This document shows positions 17,359 to 26,311 of a DNA stretch of 47,318 nt, piece by piece. The position numbers were made by a program, and so were the translations under genes. The DNA lies in the NCBI GenBank assembly GCA_030427445.1, contig JAUIBQ010000007.1, positions 1 to 47,318 of the forward strand, written 5' to 3'. Under the pieces are notes generated by a model that worked only from the letters and a program-made list of their open reading frames with translations, did not search any database and was not told the DNA's origin. The stretch is from a bacterium. GTDB taxonomy: Bacteria; Patescibacteriota; Saccharimonadia; Saccharimonadales; SZUA-47. How positions within the stretch are numbered: position 1 is the stretch's first letter; the number at the start of each line of letters is the position of its first letter.

Positions 17359-19026
17359 ATGGCAAAAAAGAATAAAAAAGATATCGAGACCTTTTCTCCT
17401 GATACGCCACCAGAGGATTTCGCATACGAAATACCGCTCAAAGAAGATCGAGGGCTACAGTGGCGAATCTTTGAGATGATTCCTGGGCTTACAAGTTGGA
17501 GTATCTTACTACTGCCGTTTATTTTAGCGATGTTTAATCAAGTATTAGCAGCAGCTGTGTTGATGATTGCATACCTCATGCTGTGGTTCGTGAAGGCAAT
17601 CGCGCTTAACTTACGCGCAGTACAGGGCTATAAAAAGCTCAACGAACATCAGAAAGTTGATTGGCTTGAGCTGATGAGCGACCTGAAAAATAACGAGCTA
17701 GAAGGCTCTTTGCCTGATTGGCACTATGAAAACAAGAAGCGGGACTTAGACAATCCAAATGGTATTGAGCCTGACGAGATTTATCATGCAGTTATCATCG
17801 CGACGTGGAATGAAGCTCGAGAAATCTTGCAGCCAACGCTAGAGAACGTCAAAAACAGCCTGTATGAAAAGAGTAAAATGATTGTTCTTTTAGCGTATGA
17901 AGACAGGGGCGGTGAGGCAGTAGAAAAGCAAGCGAAGAAGCTGATGGCTGAGTATGAAGGCGTGTTTTATATATCTAAAGCGACGAAGCACATTGACCAG
18001 CCTGGTGAAGTAATCGGGAAGGGTGGCAACATCACTGCTGCTGGTCGCGAGCTACTAAAGATCGTTAAAAAAGAGGGGATAGACCCGAAAAATGTGCTCG
18101 TCACGACACTTGATTCTGACAATCGTCCACACGAGAAGTATTTCTCCAACCTTGCATATGTATACAGTGTTATTCATGATCCGAAGTACATGTCATTCCA
18201 GCCTTTACCGATGTTTACGAACAACATCTGGGACGCACCGGCACCGATGCGCGTTATCGCTACGGGTAACAGTTTTTGGATGTTGGTGCAAGGACTGCGT
18301 CAGCATATGTTGCGCAACTTTTCTGCTCACGCACAGCCACTTCATGGGCTGATCGAAACTGATTTTTGGACAGTGCGCTCAATCGTAGAAGACGGTCACC
18401 AGTTCTGGAGAAGCTATTTCGCGTTTCATGGAAAACACGAAGTGATTCCTATCTTCTTACCGATTTATCAAGACGCGGTGATGGCGAAAGGGTATGCTCG
18501 TACGATGAAAGCGCAATTTATCCAGCTCCGTCGCTGGGCATACGGTGCATCAGATATATCCTACGTTGCGAAGTTTGGGTTTTTTACTAAAAACATGATC
18601 CCGAAGCGTGATGTATGGTTTAAGTTTCTACGATTATTCGAAGGCCACGTCAGCTGGGCAACGTCACCATTAATTCTATTGTTCGGTGCTATCATCCCCT
18701 GGCTGTTTAACCAAGACAGCTTCTTAGCGAACCAGCTTCCGCAGCTTTCGAGCCGGATTCAAACTCTCGCGCTCGTCGGCATATTGGTTACGATGTTTAT
18801 TAGTTTCAGAATCTTGCCCCCGAAGCCAGCAAGGTATAAGCGTCATCGAAGTGTTTTGATGGTCTTGCAGTGGGTGCTGTTGCCACTCACGACAATCGGG
18901 TTTAACTCAATGGCAGCAATCAACTCGCAGACAAGATTGCTATTTGGTCGTTACTTGGGCAAGTTCGACGTGACGGAAAAAGCCGTCGTCAAAGACTCGG
19001 GCGAGACAGTGACGTCACACGACTAA
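17359..19026 (+). CDS. membrane glycosyltransferase family 2
   Basis: ATWNEAREILQPTLENV, VTTLDSDNRPHEKYF, LIETDFWTV, QLRRWAYG (QxxRW-like) and several TM segments. Confidence 0.85.
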   Translation: MAKKNKKDIETFSPDTPPEDFAYEIPLKEDRGLQWRIFEMIPGLTSWSILLLPFILAMFNQVLAAAVLMIAYLMLWFVKAIALNLRAVQGYKKLNEHQKVDWLELMSDLKNNELEGSLPDWHYENKKRDLDNPNGIEPDEIYHAVIIATWNEAREILQPTLENVKNSLYEKSKMIVLLAYEDRGGEAVEKQAKKLMAEYEGVFYISKATKHIDQPGEVIGKGGNITAAGRELLKIVKKEGIDPKNVLVTTLDSDNRPHEKYFSNLAYVYSVIHDPKYMSFQPLPMFTNNIWDAPAPMRVIATGNSFWMLVQGLRQHMLRNFSAHAQPLHGLIETDFWTVRSIVEDGHQFWRSYFAFHGKHEVIPIFLPIYQDAVMAKGYARTMKAQFIQLRRWAYGASDISYVAKFGFFTKNMIPKRDVWFKFLRLFEGHVSWATSPLILLFGAIIPWLFNQDSFLANQLPQLSSRIQTLALVGILVTMFISFRILPPKPARYKRHRSVLMVLQWVLLPLTTIGFNSMAAINSQTRLLFGRYLGKFDVTEKAVVKDSGETVTSHD

Positions 19027-20693
19027 GATTTTAGCTGGTCGATGTTTAGCTCTTTGCCGCCGATGGCGCGGGCGAAGTAGCTATCGTGGGTGATGTAGAG
19101 GATTGCGCCTGTGTATGATTTTAGGTGGTTTTCCAGTTCTTCGATGCTCGGTAGGTCAAGGTGGTTCGTTGGCTCATCGAGTATTAGTAAGTTTGGTTTG
19201 CCAGCAAGCATGCGAATAAGCTGAAGTCGCGCTTTCTGCCCACCGCTCAGAGCTGAAACGAGTATGTTTCTATCTTCCTGCGGGTTGAACAAATAACTAT
19301 CCATAGTGCGTAAAATTGCTTGCTCGCTGGCTGGCATGTCTTTGCTCATTAACACCTTCTCCAGTGCCTCAAATAGAGTGAGATCAAGCAGTTCTGAACC
19401 TATTTCTTGCTCATAGAGACTGAGTCGAAGAGCAGTGGAGTGGTCAATAATCCCGCTACCGATAAGTGTATCTGGTTTTTTGCCCTGTGCTGCGTCGACA
19501 ATCGCTTTAACGAGAGTTGTTTTACCGGTTCCGTTACGGCCAATAACGTGGATTCGGTCTTGAGCTGAAAGGGCAAACGAGCACCCAGAAAAGAGTGGTT
19601 TGCCGTCGTAGCCAAGTGACAAGTCGTCAACTCTTAACAATGATGATGAGCCATGATCGGTCTTAGCGCTGGTGATTGATATGTTTTTGGCTTTGTATTT
19701 ATGGTAGTTATCAGTGGCTTTTGTCGAGAGTTGCTTAGTTGATTCGCTGTCGATCCAAAAGCTTGGTTTGTGATGCTTTTTCATGATGTCGTCGAGCTCA
19801 CGTTGTAGACGATCTCGCATCACGATCCACGGATTTTTACCAGCTTTGCCTTTGTAGCCAGGTGCTTTGGCTTTCGCATAGGCTATCTGTTCTTTAATGT
19901 TTTCGATGCGCTTTTCAGTGATTTCGAATTCGTTAATCGCGTTGGTAGTTTTGTGTGCGTTTTGTGACAGATACGCTTCATAGTTACCCTTATGCGAGTG
20001 TGCCTTTTTATCCTTCAACTCCACGATTCGGTCGACAACATCAAGCACGTCACGGTCGTGAGAGATTATTAAAACAGCACTTTTCGTGCTCTTGAGCCAC
20101 GAGATAAATGCTGCTTTACCGACGTAGTCCATGTGGTTCGTTGGTTCATCTAGTAGTGCTAACTGTGGTTCAGCGATCTGCACAGCGATTAATTCTACAA
20201 AACGTTTCTGGCCACCACTTAGGGTAGAAAATGGCCGATTTAACAATTCGGGATCAAGCTGGTAAGCCGCAAAAAACTTAGAAAGTGAATTTTCGACGTT
20301 GTAGTACCCAAGGTTTGAAAACTCTTCGAGTGCGTTGCTGTACGTAGTCATTTTCTGCATGTTGTCGCCCATGTGTTCAGGATAGGTCGAGATGATGTGC
20401 CACAGTTTGGAGTATTTCGGGAGCTTCGTCGTGATGTGTTCAAGGCAGGTTCGATCATCATTGTGAAGATCAGTATGTTCCTGACTGCTTGCCATGACTG
20501 ATGTACCTTTTGAGATATCGATTGAGCCATTCATGTCCGTATCAACACCTGTGAGCAAGTTCATGAGTGTTGTTTTGCCGGTACCATTACGACCTAGAAA
20601 GCCGACTTTTTCATCACGTGATACACGGAGCTCGAAATCTTTCAGCAAGAGTTTAGAGCCCATTGTTTTTTCATGTATCTGTACGTGAAGCAT
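19023..20693 (-). CDS. ABC-F family ATP-binding protein
   Basis: Two Walker A (GRNGTGKTT) and two signature motifs (LSGGQK), no TM segments. Confidence 0.92.
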   Translation of the reverse strand: MLHVQIHEKTMGSKLLLKDFELRVSRDEKVGFLGRNGTGKTTLMNLLTGVDTDMNGSIDISKGTSVMASSQEHTDLHNDDRTCLEHITTKLPKYSKLWHIISTYPEHMGDNMQKMTTYSNALEEFSNLGYYNVENSLSKFFAAYQLDPELLNRPFSTLSGGQKRFVELIAVQIAEPQLALLDEPTNHMDYVGKAAFISWLKSTKSAVLIISHDRDVLDVVDRIVELKDKKAHSHKGNYEAYLSQNAHKTTNAINEFEITEKRIENIKEQIAYAKAKAPGYKGKAGKNPWIVMRDRLQRELDDIMKKHHKPSFWIDSESTKQLSTKATDNYHKYKAKNISITSAKTDHGSSSLLRVDDLSLGYDGKPLFSGCSFALSAQDRIHVIGRNGTGKTTLVKAIVDAAQGKKPDTLIGSGIIDHSTALRLSLYEQEIGSELLDLTLFEALEKVLMSKDMPASEQAILRTMDSYLFNPQEDRNILVSALSGGQKARLQLIRMLAGKPNLLILDEPTNHLDLPSIEELENHLKSYTGAILYITHDSYFARAIGGKELNIDQLKS

Positions 20694-20792
20694 GCTCAGT
20701 AGTATATAACAGATGTCGATCGCGTGGCATCAATAAGCCACTGCTACTATCAATTACAGTAGATGTTAAGTAGTTTTATTTTTAAGCGAGAC

Positions 20793-21296
20793 TTATTCTG
20801 CTGGAGCATTCTTGAAGGCTGCTCGTGCATTTCCTCGTAAATAAGAAAGTTCGGGTATAGTATGTGAATTATGGATAGAGTCACCAAAGGTATAGGCAGC
20901 TTGAATCATATGTTCTGCTAATAACGATCGGGTAGTAGACGAAAGCCCGCCTGTAAATGCTAGTTGTTGCATTTCGGAAAGTGGGTTTAAAGTTGTTTTG
21001 GGTTCCTCAACTCCTTGTATAACATAACTTGCAGTAACTATTGCGCTTGCTTGTCGCGCTAAAATTGTCCACTTTTCTTGCCTTACAGTTGGGAGCGTTA
21101 TGGCACCTGACTCTAATCTATCAAGATACGCAGCAGGATTACGGAGTGTCCATTCTATCTCTCTCGGTAGAGTACCGTTAGGACCATGAGCATTATATAC
21201 TCCGCTATTTAAGTTTCGTTGCCATAGCTCAGCAGCACCTCGTTGAGTGCGCTCAGTTTCTTTAATAGTCTCAATAAGATCTAAATCTTTTCTCAT
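20793..21296 (-). CDS. hypothetical protein
   Basis: 167-aa ORF; family not recognised. Confidence 0.6.
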   Translation of the reverse strand: MRKDLDLIETIKETERTQRGAAELWQRNLNSGVYNAHGPNGTLPREIEWTLRNPAAYLDRLESGAITLPTVRQEKWTILARQASAIVTASYVIQGVEEPKTTLNPLSEMQQLAFTGGLSSTTRSLLAEHMIQAAYTFGDSIHNSHTIPELSYLRGNARAAFKNAPAE

Positions 21297-21327
21297 AAAT
21301 ATATTATAACAAATAACTATTAAATAG

Positions 21328-21732
21328 TCAATTTACTGATTGCTTGGCTTTATATACGGCGCTGGCTGTGCGGTCAAAACGGTATAAAACTTCTGCAGTG
21401 ATGTTGATTAAGTACGTCGTCTCGATAATTGCTTCTTTTTGTGCTAATAGCCGTGTCAAAACAGTGTCTGTAAGCGCTGTAGCGTCGGTTAGAGCAGTTT
21501 TACGGTGTGATAATGAGTCTTTTATGCTTAGGAACAACATGTCTCGCGAGAACGCTTGTAAATGCTTATGACGAGTACGAACTTGATGGCTCGTACTGAG
21601 GTCGATGTACTCACGAGTCGTCCAGATATTCGCACAACGCTTGCATTGTCGTCGGCGCCAGACTTCCGGATATCTTTTACTAGGACGACTATTAGTGACT
21701 TTTGTGTCAGATTCGCAGTATGGACAAGTCAT
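21328..21732 (-). CDS. NrdR-like transcriptional regulator (zinc ribbon plus ATP-cone-like region)
   Basis: MTCPYCESDTKVTNSRPSKRYPEVWRRRQCKRCANIWTTREYID; supplied start at 21762 lies in the palindrome. Confidence 0.72.
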   Translation of the reverse strand: MTCPYCESDTKVTNSRPSKRYPEVWRRRQCKRCANIWTTREYIDLSTSHQVRTRHKHLQAFSRDMLFLSIKDSLSHRKTALTDATALTDTVLTRLLAQKEAIIETTYLINITAEVLYRFDRTASAVYKAKQSVN

Positions 21733-21760
21733 AAATTCAGTGTCGCACAATCTATAAAAC

Positions 21761-21778
21761 ATGTCAATATATTGACAT
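21761..21778. promoter_or_regulatory. palindromic operator at the NrdR-like gene
   Basis: ATGTCAATATATTGACAT, perfect 18-bp palindrome. Confidence 0.65.
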
Positions 21779-21830
21779 CACTCTATTAAACCACACGGTG
21801 GATAAGTCTTGTAAAACCGTGGGAAAAGTA

Positions 21831-21863
21831 AAAACCCCGCGGCAACTACTGTTGCTACGGGGT
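21831..21863 (-). terminator. intrinsic terminator for the small minus-strand ORF
   Basis: Minus strand ACCCCGTAGCAAC-agta-GTTGCCGCGGGGT followed by TTTT. Confidence 0.65.
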
Positions 21864-21920
21864 CCGGTCGTCCACTCCATGGGGTTTTCAGCCCCTAACC
21901 GTTAAGACTCTTGACCAGTG

Positions 21921-22040
21921 TTACTGGCTTGCTTTGCGTGCCTGAGCTCGTGGTCGCTTGACTCGTCGCTTTGGCAGAGTTGCCTCTAACTCTTCATAAA
22001 AGAGTGCAAATGCATCAAGAGCATTGGTCGTTGTTTTCAC
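21921..22040 (-). CDS. small basic protein, 39 aa, GTG start
   Basis: Minus strand GAGAGGAAAC-GTG; VKTTTNALDAFALFYEELEATLPKRRVKRPRAQARKASQ; promoter TTGACT-N17-TACCAT upstream, terminator downstream. Confidence 0.55.
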   Translation of the reverse strand: MKTTTNALDAFALFYEELEATLPKRRVKRPRAQARKASQ

Positions 22041-22130
22041 ACGTTTCCTCTCTTAACCTGCTTATGGTAACATATATGTGTAAATAAGTCAATATATTAC
22101 CAATCTCGTATGCTATACTTACCTCTGTAA

Positions 22131-23210
22131 ATGAGTGAAGTATTTAAGACAATAAACACATTTGGTGCTTACGGACGCAGTGGAGTACTTAAGACACGAG
22201 CAGGAGAGGTGAGGACGCCCACGTTTATGCCTGATGGTACTCGTGGAGCGGTGAAGTCTCTGACTCCTCAGCAAGTGATTGATACAGGCGTAGAAGTCGT
22301 GCTTTCCAACACCTATCATTTGCACTTAGCCCCTGGAGAAGCGGTGGTAAAAAAGCTGGGGGGGTTGCATGCTTTTGCCAATAGAAAAGGGCCGATGCTA
22401 ACCGACTCTGGTGGGTTTCAGGTATTTTCACTCGGATCTCACGTAAAAGTTACTGAAGAAGGCGTTCATTTCTCTGACCCGAAAAATGGCGATAAACACT
22501 TCATAAGTCCAGAGAAATCTATGCAGATACAGCTGGATTTAGGCGCTGATATGATTGTCGCGTTTGATCATCTAATCGGACTTGATGAATCTGTCACTGA
22601 TGAGATGGTGAAGCAGGCTTTTGATAGAACTCATCGGTGGTTGGAACGATGCATCGTCGAGTTTAAGCGACTCACCAAAGACATATCTAAGAGCGAGAGA
22701 CCACTCCTTTTCGGTGTCTTACAAGGGGGCTTAGACTTAGAGCTACGTAAACAAAGCCTCGAAATTATTCAGAACAGTGAAGTTGATGGTATTGCGATCG
22801 GTGGTCTCAGCGTGGGCGAGACTCGCGAGGAGATGGAGACGGTACTAAAGGCATTAGCTCCGCACTATAGAGAGGATAAACCTCGGTTTCTACTTGGGGT
22901 TGGGACTCCTGAAGACCTGAAGATTGCAGTGGAGAACGGAATCGATATGTTGGACTGCGTATTGCCGACACGGAATGCACGCCACGCAACTGTATGGGGT
23001 AAGGGTTCAGAGAAGATTCATTTAACTAACGAGAAATTTGCTGAAGACAAGAGTGTCATCGATGAGACGTGCGATTGTTATACCTGCGCCGAGGGATTTT
23101 CTAGAGGATTTTTGCGACATCAGTTTAAAGTCGGCGAGCCACTCGCCGGTACATTGGCGAGCATTCATAATTTACGACATATGACTAGGCTGTGCGAGGG
23201 ATACAGATAG
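22131..23210 (+). CDS. tgt: tRNA-guanine transglycosylase
   Basis: TPTFMPDGTRGAVKSLTPQQV, SDSGGFQVFSL, GGLSVGE, DMLDCVLPTRNARH, CDCYTC. Confidence 0.95.
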   Translation: MSEVFKTINTFGAYGRSGVLKTRAGEVRTPTFMPDGTRGAVKSLTPQQVIDTGVEVVLSNTYHLHLAPGEAVVKKLGGLHAFANRKGPMLTDSGGFQVFSLGSHVKVTEEGVHFSDPKNGDKHFISPEKSMQIQLDLGADMIVAFDHLIGLDESVTDEMVKQAFDRTHRWLERCIVEFKRLTKDISKSERPLLFGVLQGGLDLELRKQSLEIIQNSEVDGIAIGGLSVGETREEMETVLKALAPHYREDKPRFLLGVGTPEDLKIAVENGIDMLDCVLPTRNARHATVWGKGSEKIHLTNEKFAEDKSVIDETCDCYTCAEGFSRGFLRHQFKVGEPLAGTLASIHNLRHMTRLCEGYR

Positions 23211-23722
23211 TGTCCGAATCCAGGTATCTGGTTGTAGGAACGCCTGGTTCGGGCAAAACAACAGTTGCTAGATTATCGGCTGTGCATGATGACTCTATGT
23301 ATGTGGAGCTTGATTCTCTGATTTGGGATGAGGACTGGAAAGAAGTTTCAGATGCAGAGCTTCAAAATAGATTATCCAGGTGTCTCAATGGTAAAGACAA
23401 TTTTGTCGTAGAGGGTGTGTTAATTAATAAGCTTTCGGAAGAGTTTATGGAGTCATTAACAGACATCATCTATCTAGATGTGCCATTTATAAGAAGTTTT
23501 CCTGCTGCAATGAAGCGTAACTGGAAAAGACTAATTAGTCATGAGAAAATTTGCGGAAATAACTACGAAACGCCTCTATCTTTCATGTATACGAGTTTCG
23601 GACTAGTTTTTAAACACCTCTCAAGGAAACATAGGTTTAGAAAGCTATCAAAGAAATTTCCCAAAGCTAGCTTTCATAAGTTTACGAATATACGTGTTGC
23701 AAAGGAATGGATTGATAAATAA
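23210..23722 (+). CDS. P-loop adenylate/shikimate kinase-like protein
   Basis: YLVVGTPGSGKTTVARLS; GTG start overlapping the tgt stop. Confidence 0.75.
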   Translation: MSESRYLVVGTPGSGKTTVARLSAVHDDSMYVELDSLIWDEDWKEVSDAELQNRLSRCLNGKDNFVVEGVLINKLSEEFMESLTDIIYLDVPFIRSFPAAMKRNWKRLISHEKICGNNYETPLSFMYTSFGLVFKHLSRKHRFRKLSKKFPKASFHKFTNIRVAKEWIDK

Positions 23723-23748
23723 AAAAATCGATCCTTCTCCAGGATCGA
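23721..23748 (-). terminator. intrinsic terminator of tRNA-Val
   Basis: Minus strand ATCGATCC-tggagaa-GGATCGAT-TTTTT. Confidence 0.75.
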
Positions 23749-23752
23749 TGTA

Positions 23753-23830
23753 CTGGTGGGTGATATAGGATTCGAACCTATCACCTCCACAACGTCAATG
23801 TGGCGCTCTAGCCAAATGAGCTAATCACCC
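23753..23830 (-). tRNA. tRNA-Val(GAC)
   Basis: Reverse complement GGGTGAT...CCACA-TTGACGT-TGTGG...ATAGG-TTCGAAT-CCTAT-ATCACCC-ACCA. Confidence 0.93.
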
Positions 23831-24065
23831 GATAAGAACTTCATAGATTATACATCAACAGAGAGGAATGCTCCAGTAGTATATTTTCTATGCTATACAC
23901 CATTTAGTACATATGCATTTCGTGGTATAAAAAAGCGTAAGAGTTATGCACAGGTGGGTAATGTGGAAAACTAAATTAAAAAGTACTAGCAATATAGTAC
24001 TAATACATAGTAAGATAGGTCTACGTGGATTTTGGGAGTTGTTTTACAAAACAACTACAAACGTT

Positions 24066-24100
24066 AAAAGTAGTGGTATGCGAGAAACCACTACTTTTTA
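24066..24100 (+). terminator. strong hairpin, possibly bidirectional terminator
   Basis: AAAAGTAGTGGT-atgcgagaa-ACCACTACTTTT then TT. Confidence 0.6.
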
Positions 24101-24101
24101 A

Positions 24102-24232
24102 TTTCAGACATTAATATATGGTTCATTTTGCGCTCAAAACTGCGTCAAAAACACTCACCGTACAGATGTGTACGGCTCCTGTTTTGTGCTCGCCTTGAGG
24201 CTGCAAGCTGCACCATATCTTAAAGCCTGAAA
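24102..24232. ncRNA. large nested hairpin, strand unknown
   Basis: TTTCAG..CTGAAA, ATATGGT..ACCATAT, CTCAA..TTGAG, AAAACA..TGTTTT, CCGTACA-gatg-TGTACGG. Confidence 0.45.
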
Positions 24233-24257
24233 TATAGAATTTTAAGTAGCAATCAGT

Positions 24258-24263
24258 TATAAT
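24258..24263 (+). promoter_or_regulatory. -10 element of the thrS leader
   Basis: TATAAT 5' of the T-box-like leader; no good -35. Confidence 0.5.
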
Positions 24264-24269
24264 CTGAAT

Positions 24270-24440
24270 CAGAAGTGTTGAGAGCGGCCTCACCAACCGC
24301 AGTAGCTTACTAGGGCAAGGTCAGAACACTAGCGAACGTGCTGACAAGAGTAAAAGTCGAGGTGGAACCTCCCAATAATCAGGGACCGAGACGCACAAAT
24401 AACAGAGTAGTTACCTGTCGTTTGTGCGATTTTTATTTTA
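24270..24440 (+). promoter_or_regulatory. T-box-like tRNA-responsive leader of thrS (antiterminator plus terminator)
   Basis: GTCGAGG-[TGGAACC]-TCCC-AATAATCA-GGGA-CCGAGAC antiterminator (24356-24392); terminator CGCACAAA..TTTGTGCG-ATTTTTATTTT. Confidence 0.78.
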
Positions 24441-24460
24441 AAACTACTAGCGGAGAAAAA

Positions 24461-26311
24461 ATGAGCAATAACGCAGATGAAATGCATGCAATGAGACACA
24501 GTATGGCGCACATAATGGCGACCGCTATTACACGTTTGTGGCCTGAGGTGAAACTAGGCGTCGGCCCAGTCGTAGAACACGGGTTCTACTACGACGTTGA
24601 TATTCCTAATGTGACTATTTCTGATGATGACTTTAAGAGAATAGAGAAGGAGATGCGGAAAGTTGTAGCTGAGAAGCAGGATTTTGTGCATTCTACTAAA
24701 AGTATTGACGATGCGATTGAGTGGGCAAAAGCTGCGGGACAGCCGTATAAAGAAGAACTCTTAAACGACCTTAAACGCTCTGGCACAACTGTCGCGAAAG
24801 ATCTAAGCCAAGAAGAGATGGGTACGCTTGCGGGCGAGGGAAGTGCTGTCGACGAAGTTGGGTTTTATACAAACGGAGAATTTACTGACCTTTGTCGTGG
24901 ACCACACGTAGCAAACACTGGAGATGTAGGTGAGTTTAAGTTAATGCGAGTTGCGGGTGCGTACTGGCGAGGAAATGAGAATAATCCTCAGATGCAGCGG
25001 CTATACGGAATAGGTTTCGCAACCAAGGATGAGCTTAAAGCTCATTTGCAGATGCTTGAAGAAGCGAAAAAGCGTGACCACAGAAAGCTCGGAAAAGATC
25101 TTGATCTATTTATTTTTTCAGACCTCGTAGGGCAAGGGTTACCGCTATGGACTCCTCGAGGTACTGTGCTGCGCAAAGAGATAGATGCATTTGTACAAGA
25201 GTTGCGAAGTAACTATGACTACCAGCCTGTAGAGATACCTCATATAACGAAGCGTGATTTATACGAGACAAGTGGGCATTGGGAAAAGTTTGGTGATGAG
25301 CTATTTCGTATTGAAACTCGAGAGGGCCATGAGTTTGTGATGAAGCCGATGAACTGTCCCCACCACACACAAATATATAATTCACGCCCTCGCAGCTATC
25401 GTGATTTGCCAATACGATATAGCAATACAACTATGGTGTATCGTGACGAGCAGTCAGGTGAATTAGGTGGACTCTCGCGAGTACGATCTATCACGCAGGA
25501 CGATGCTCACGTATTCTGTCGAAACTCGCAGATCAAAGAGGAAGCTTTGAAGATCTGGAACATAGTAGAAAGGTTTTATGGTGTCTTTGATATGACCGTA
25601 CGACCAGAGCTTTCGTTTATGGACCCTGATGAACCTGGAAAATATCTTGGCGATCAGTCACTCTGGGAAGATGCTCAAAAAACCTTGGAAGAGTTGGTTG
25701 TGGAGCGTACCGGAGAAACAACAACTATTGGAATCGGTGAGGCGGCGTTTTACGGCCCGAAGATTGACTTTATGGCTAAGGACGCTATCGGTCGTGAACA
25801 TCAGGTGGCAACGATCCAGCTTGACTTCAATCAGCCGCAGCGGTTCGGACTAACATGCACGAATGAAAACGGGGAAGATGAACAGATCATAATGATCCAT
25901 GCTGCAATTGCTGGGTCATTTGAGCGATTCCTTTCAGTGATGATTGAACACACAGCAGGTAATTTCCCGATTTGGCTCGCACCTGAGCAGGTGAGAATTA
26001 TCACGGTAAACCAAGAGCAGGTGACAGTAGACAAGGCTGAGGAAATGAGGGAATACGGGAAAGCACTTGGTATACGGATCGCGGTCGATAACGATAATGA
26101 ATCGGTTGGTAAGAAGATTCGTAGTGCTGCGAAATCAAAAGTACCGTATACGATCGTCGTGGGCGAAAAAGAAGTTAATGACGGTGTTGTGTCGCCACGA
26201 TTACGACAGGATATTGCCGTGATGGATGTGCAGAGCGAACTTCACTACGAGCAGTTCTTCAAGACAGTAGCAAACGAAGCAAAATCACGCGTGAACAAGA
26301 GTAGTTTATGA
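24461..26311 (+). CDS. thrS: threonyl-tRNA synthetase
   Basis: Class II motifs, MRHSMAHIMATAITRLWP, MKPMNCPHHTQIY; GGAG RBS; supplied start GTG 24338 runs through the leader and terminator. Confidence 0.95.
   Translation: MSNNADEMHAMRHSMAHIMATAITRLWPEVKLGVGPVVEHGFYYDVDIPNVTISDDDFKRIEKEMRKVVAEKQDFVHSTKSIDDAIEWAKAAGQPYKEELLNDLKRSGTTVAKDLSQEEMGTLAGEGSAVDEVGFYTNGEFTDLCRGPHVANTGDVGEFKLMRVAGAYWRGNENNPQMQRLYGIGFATKDELKAHLQMLEEAKKRDHRKLGKDLDLFIFSDLVGQGLPLWTPRGTVLRKEIDAFVQELRSNYDYQPVEIPHITKRDLYETSGHWEKFGDELFRIETREGHEFVMKPMNCPHHTQIYNSRPRSYRDLPIRYSNTTMVYRDEQSGELGGLSRVRSITQDDAHVFCRNSQIKEEALKIWNIVERFYGVFDMTVRPELSFMDPDEPGKYLGDQSLWEDAQKTLEELVVERTGETTTIGIGEAAFYGPKIDFMAKDAIGREHQVATIQLDFNQPQRFGLTCTNENGEDEQIIMIHAAIAGSFERFLSVMIEHTAGNFPIWLAPEQVRIITVNQEQVTVDKAEEMREYGKALGIRIAVDNDNESVGKKIRSAAKSKVPYTIVVGEKEVNDGVVSPRLRQDIAVMDVQSELHYEQFFKTVANEAKSRVNKSSL

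Noticed and set aside
24338-24460. N-terminal extension of thrS in the ORF track (MLTRVKVEVEPPNNQG...)
   Set aside because: It translates the T-box antiterminator and terminator hairpin; the ATG at 24461 with GGAG is the sensible start.
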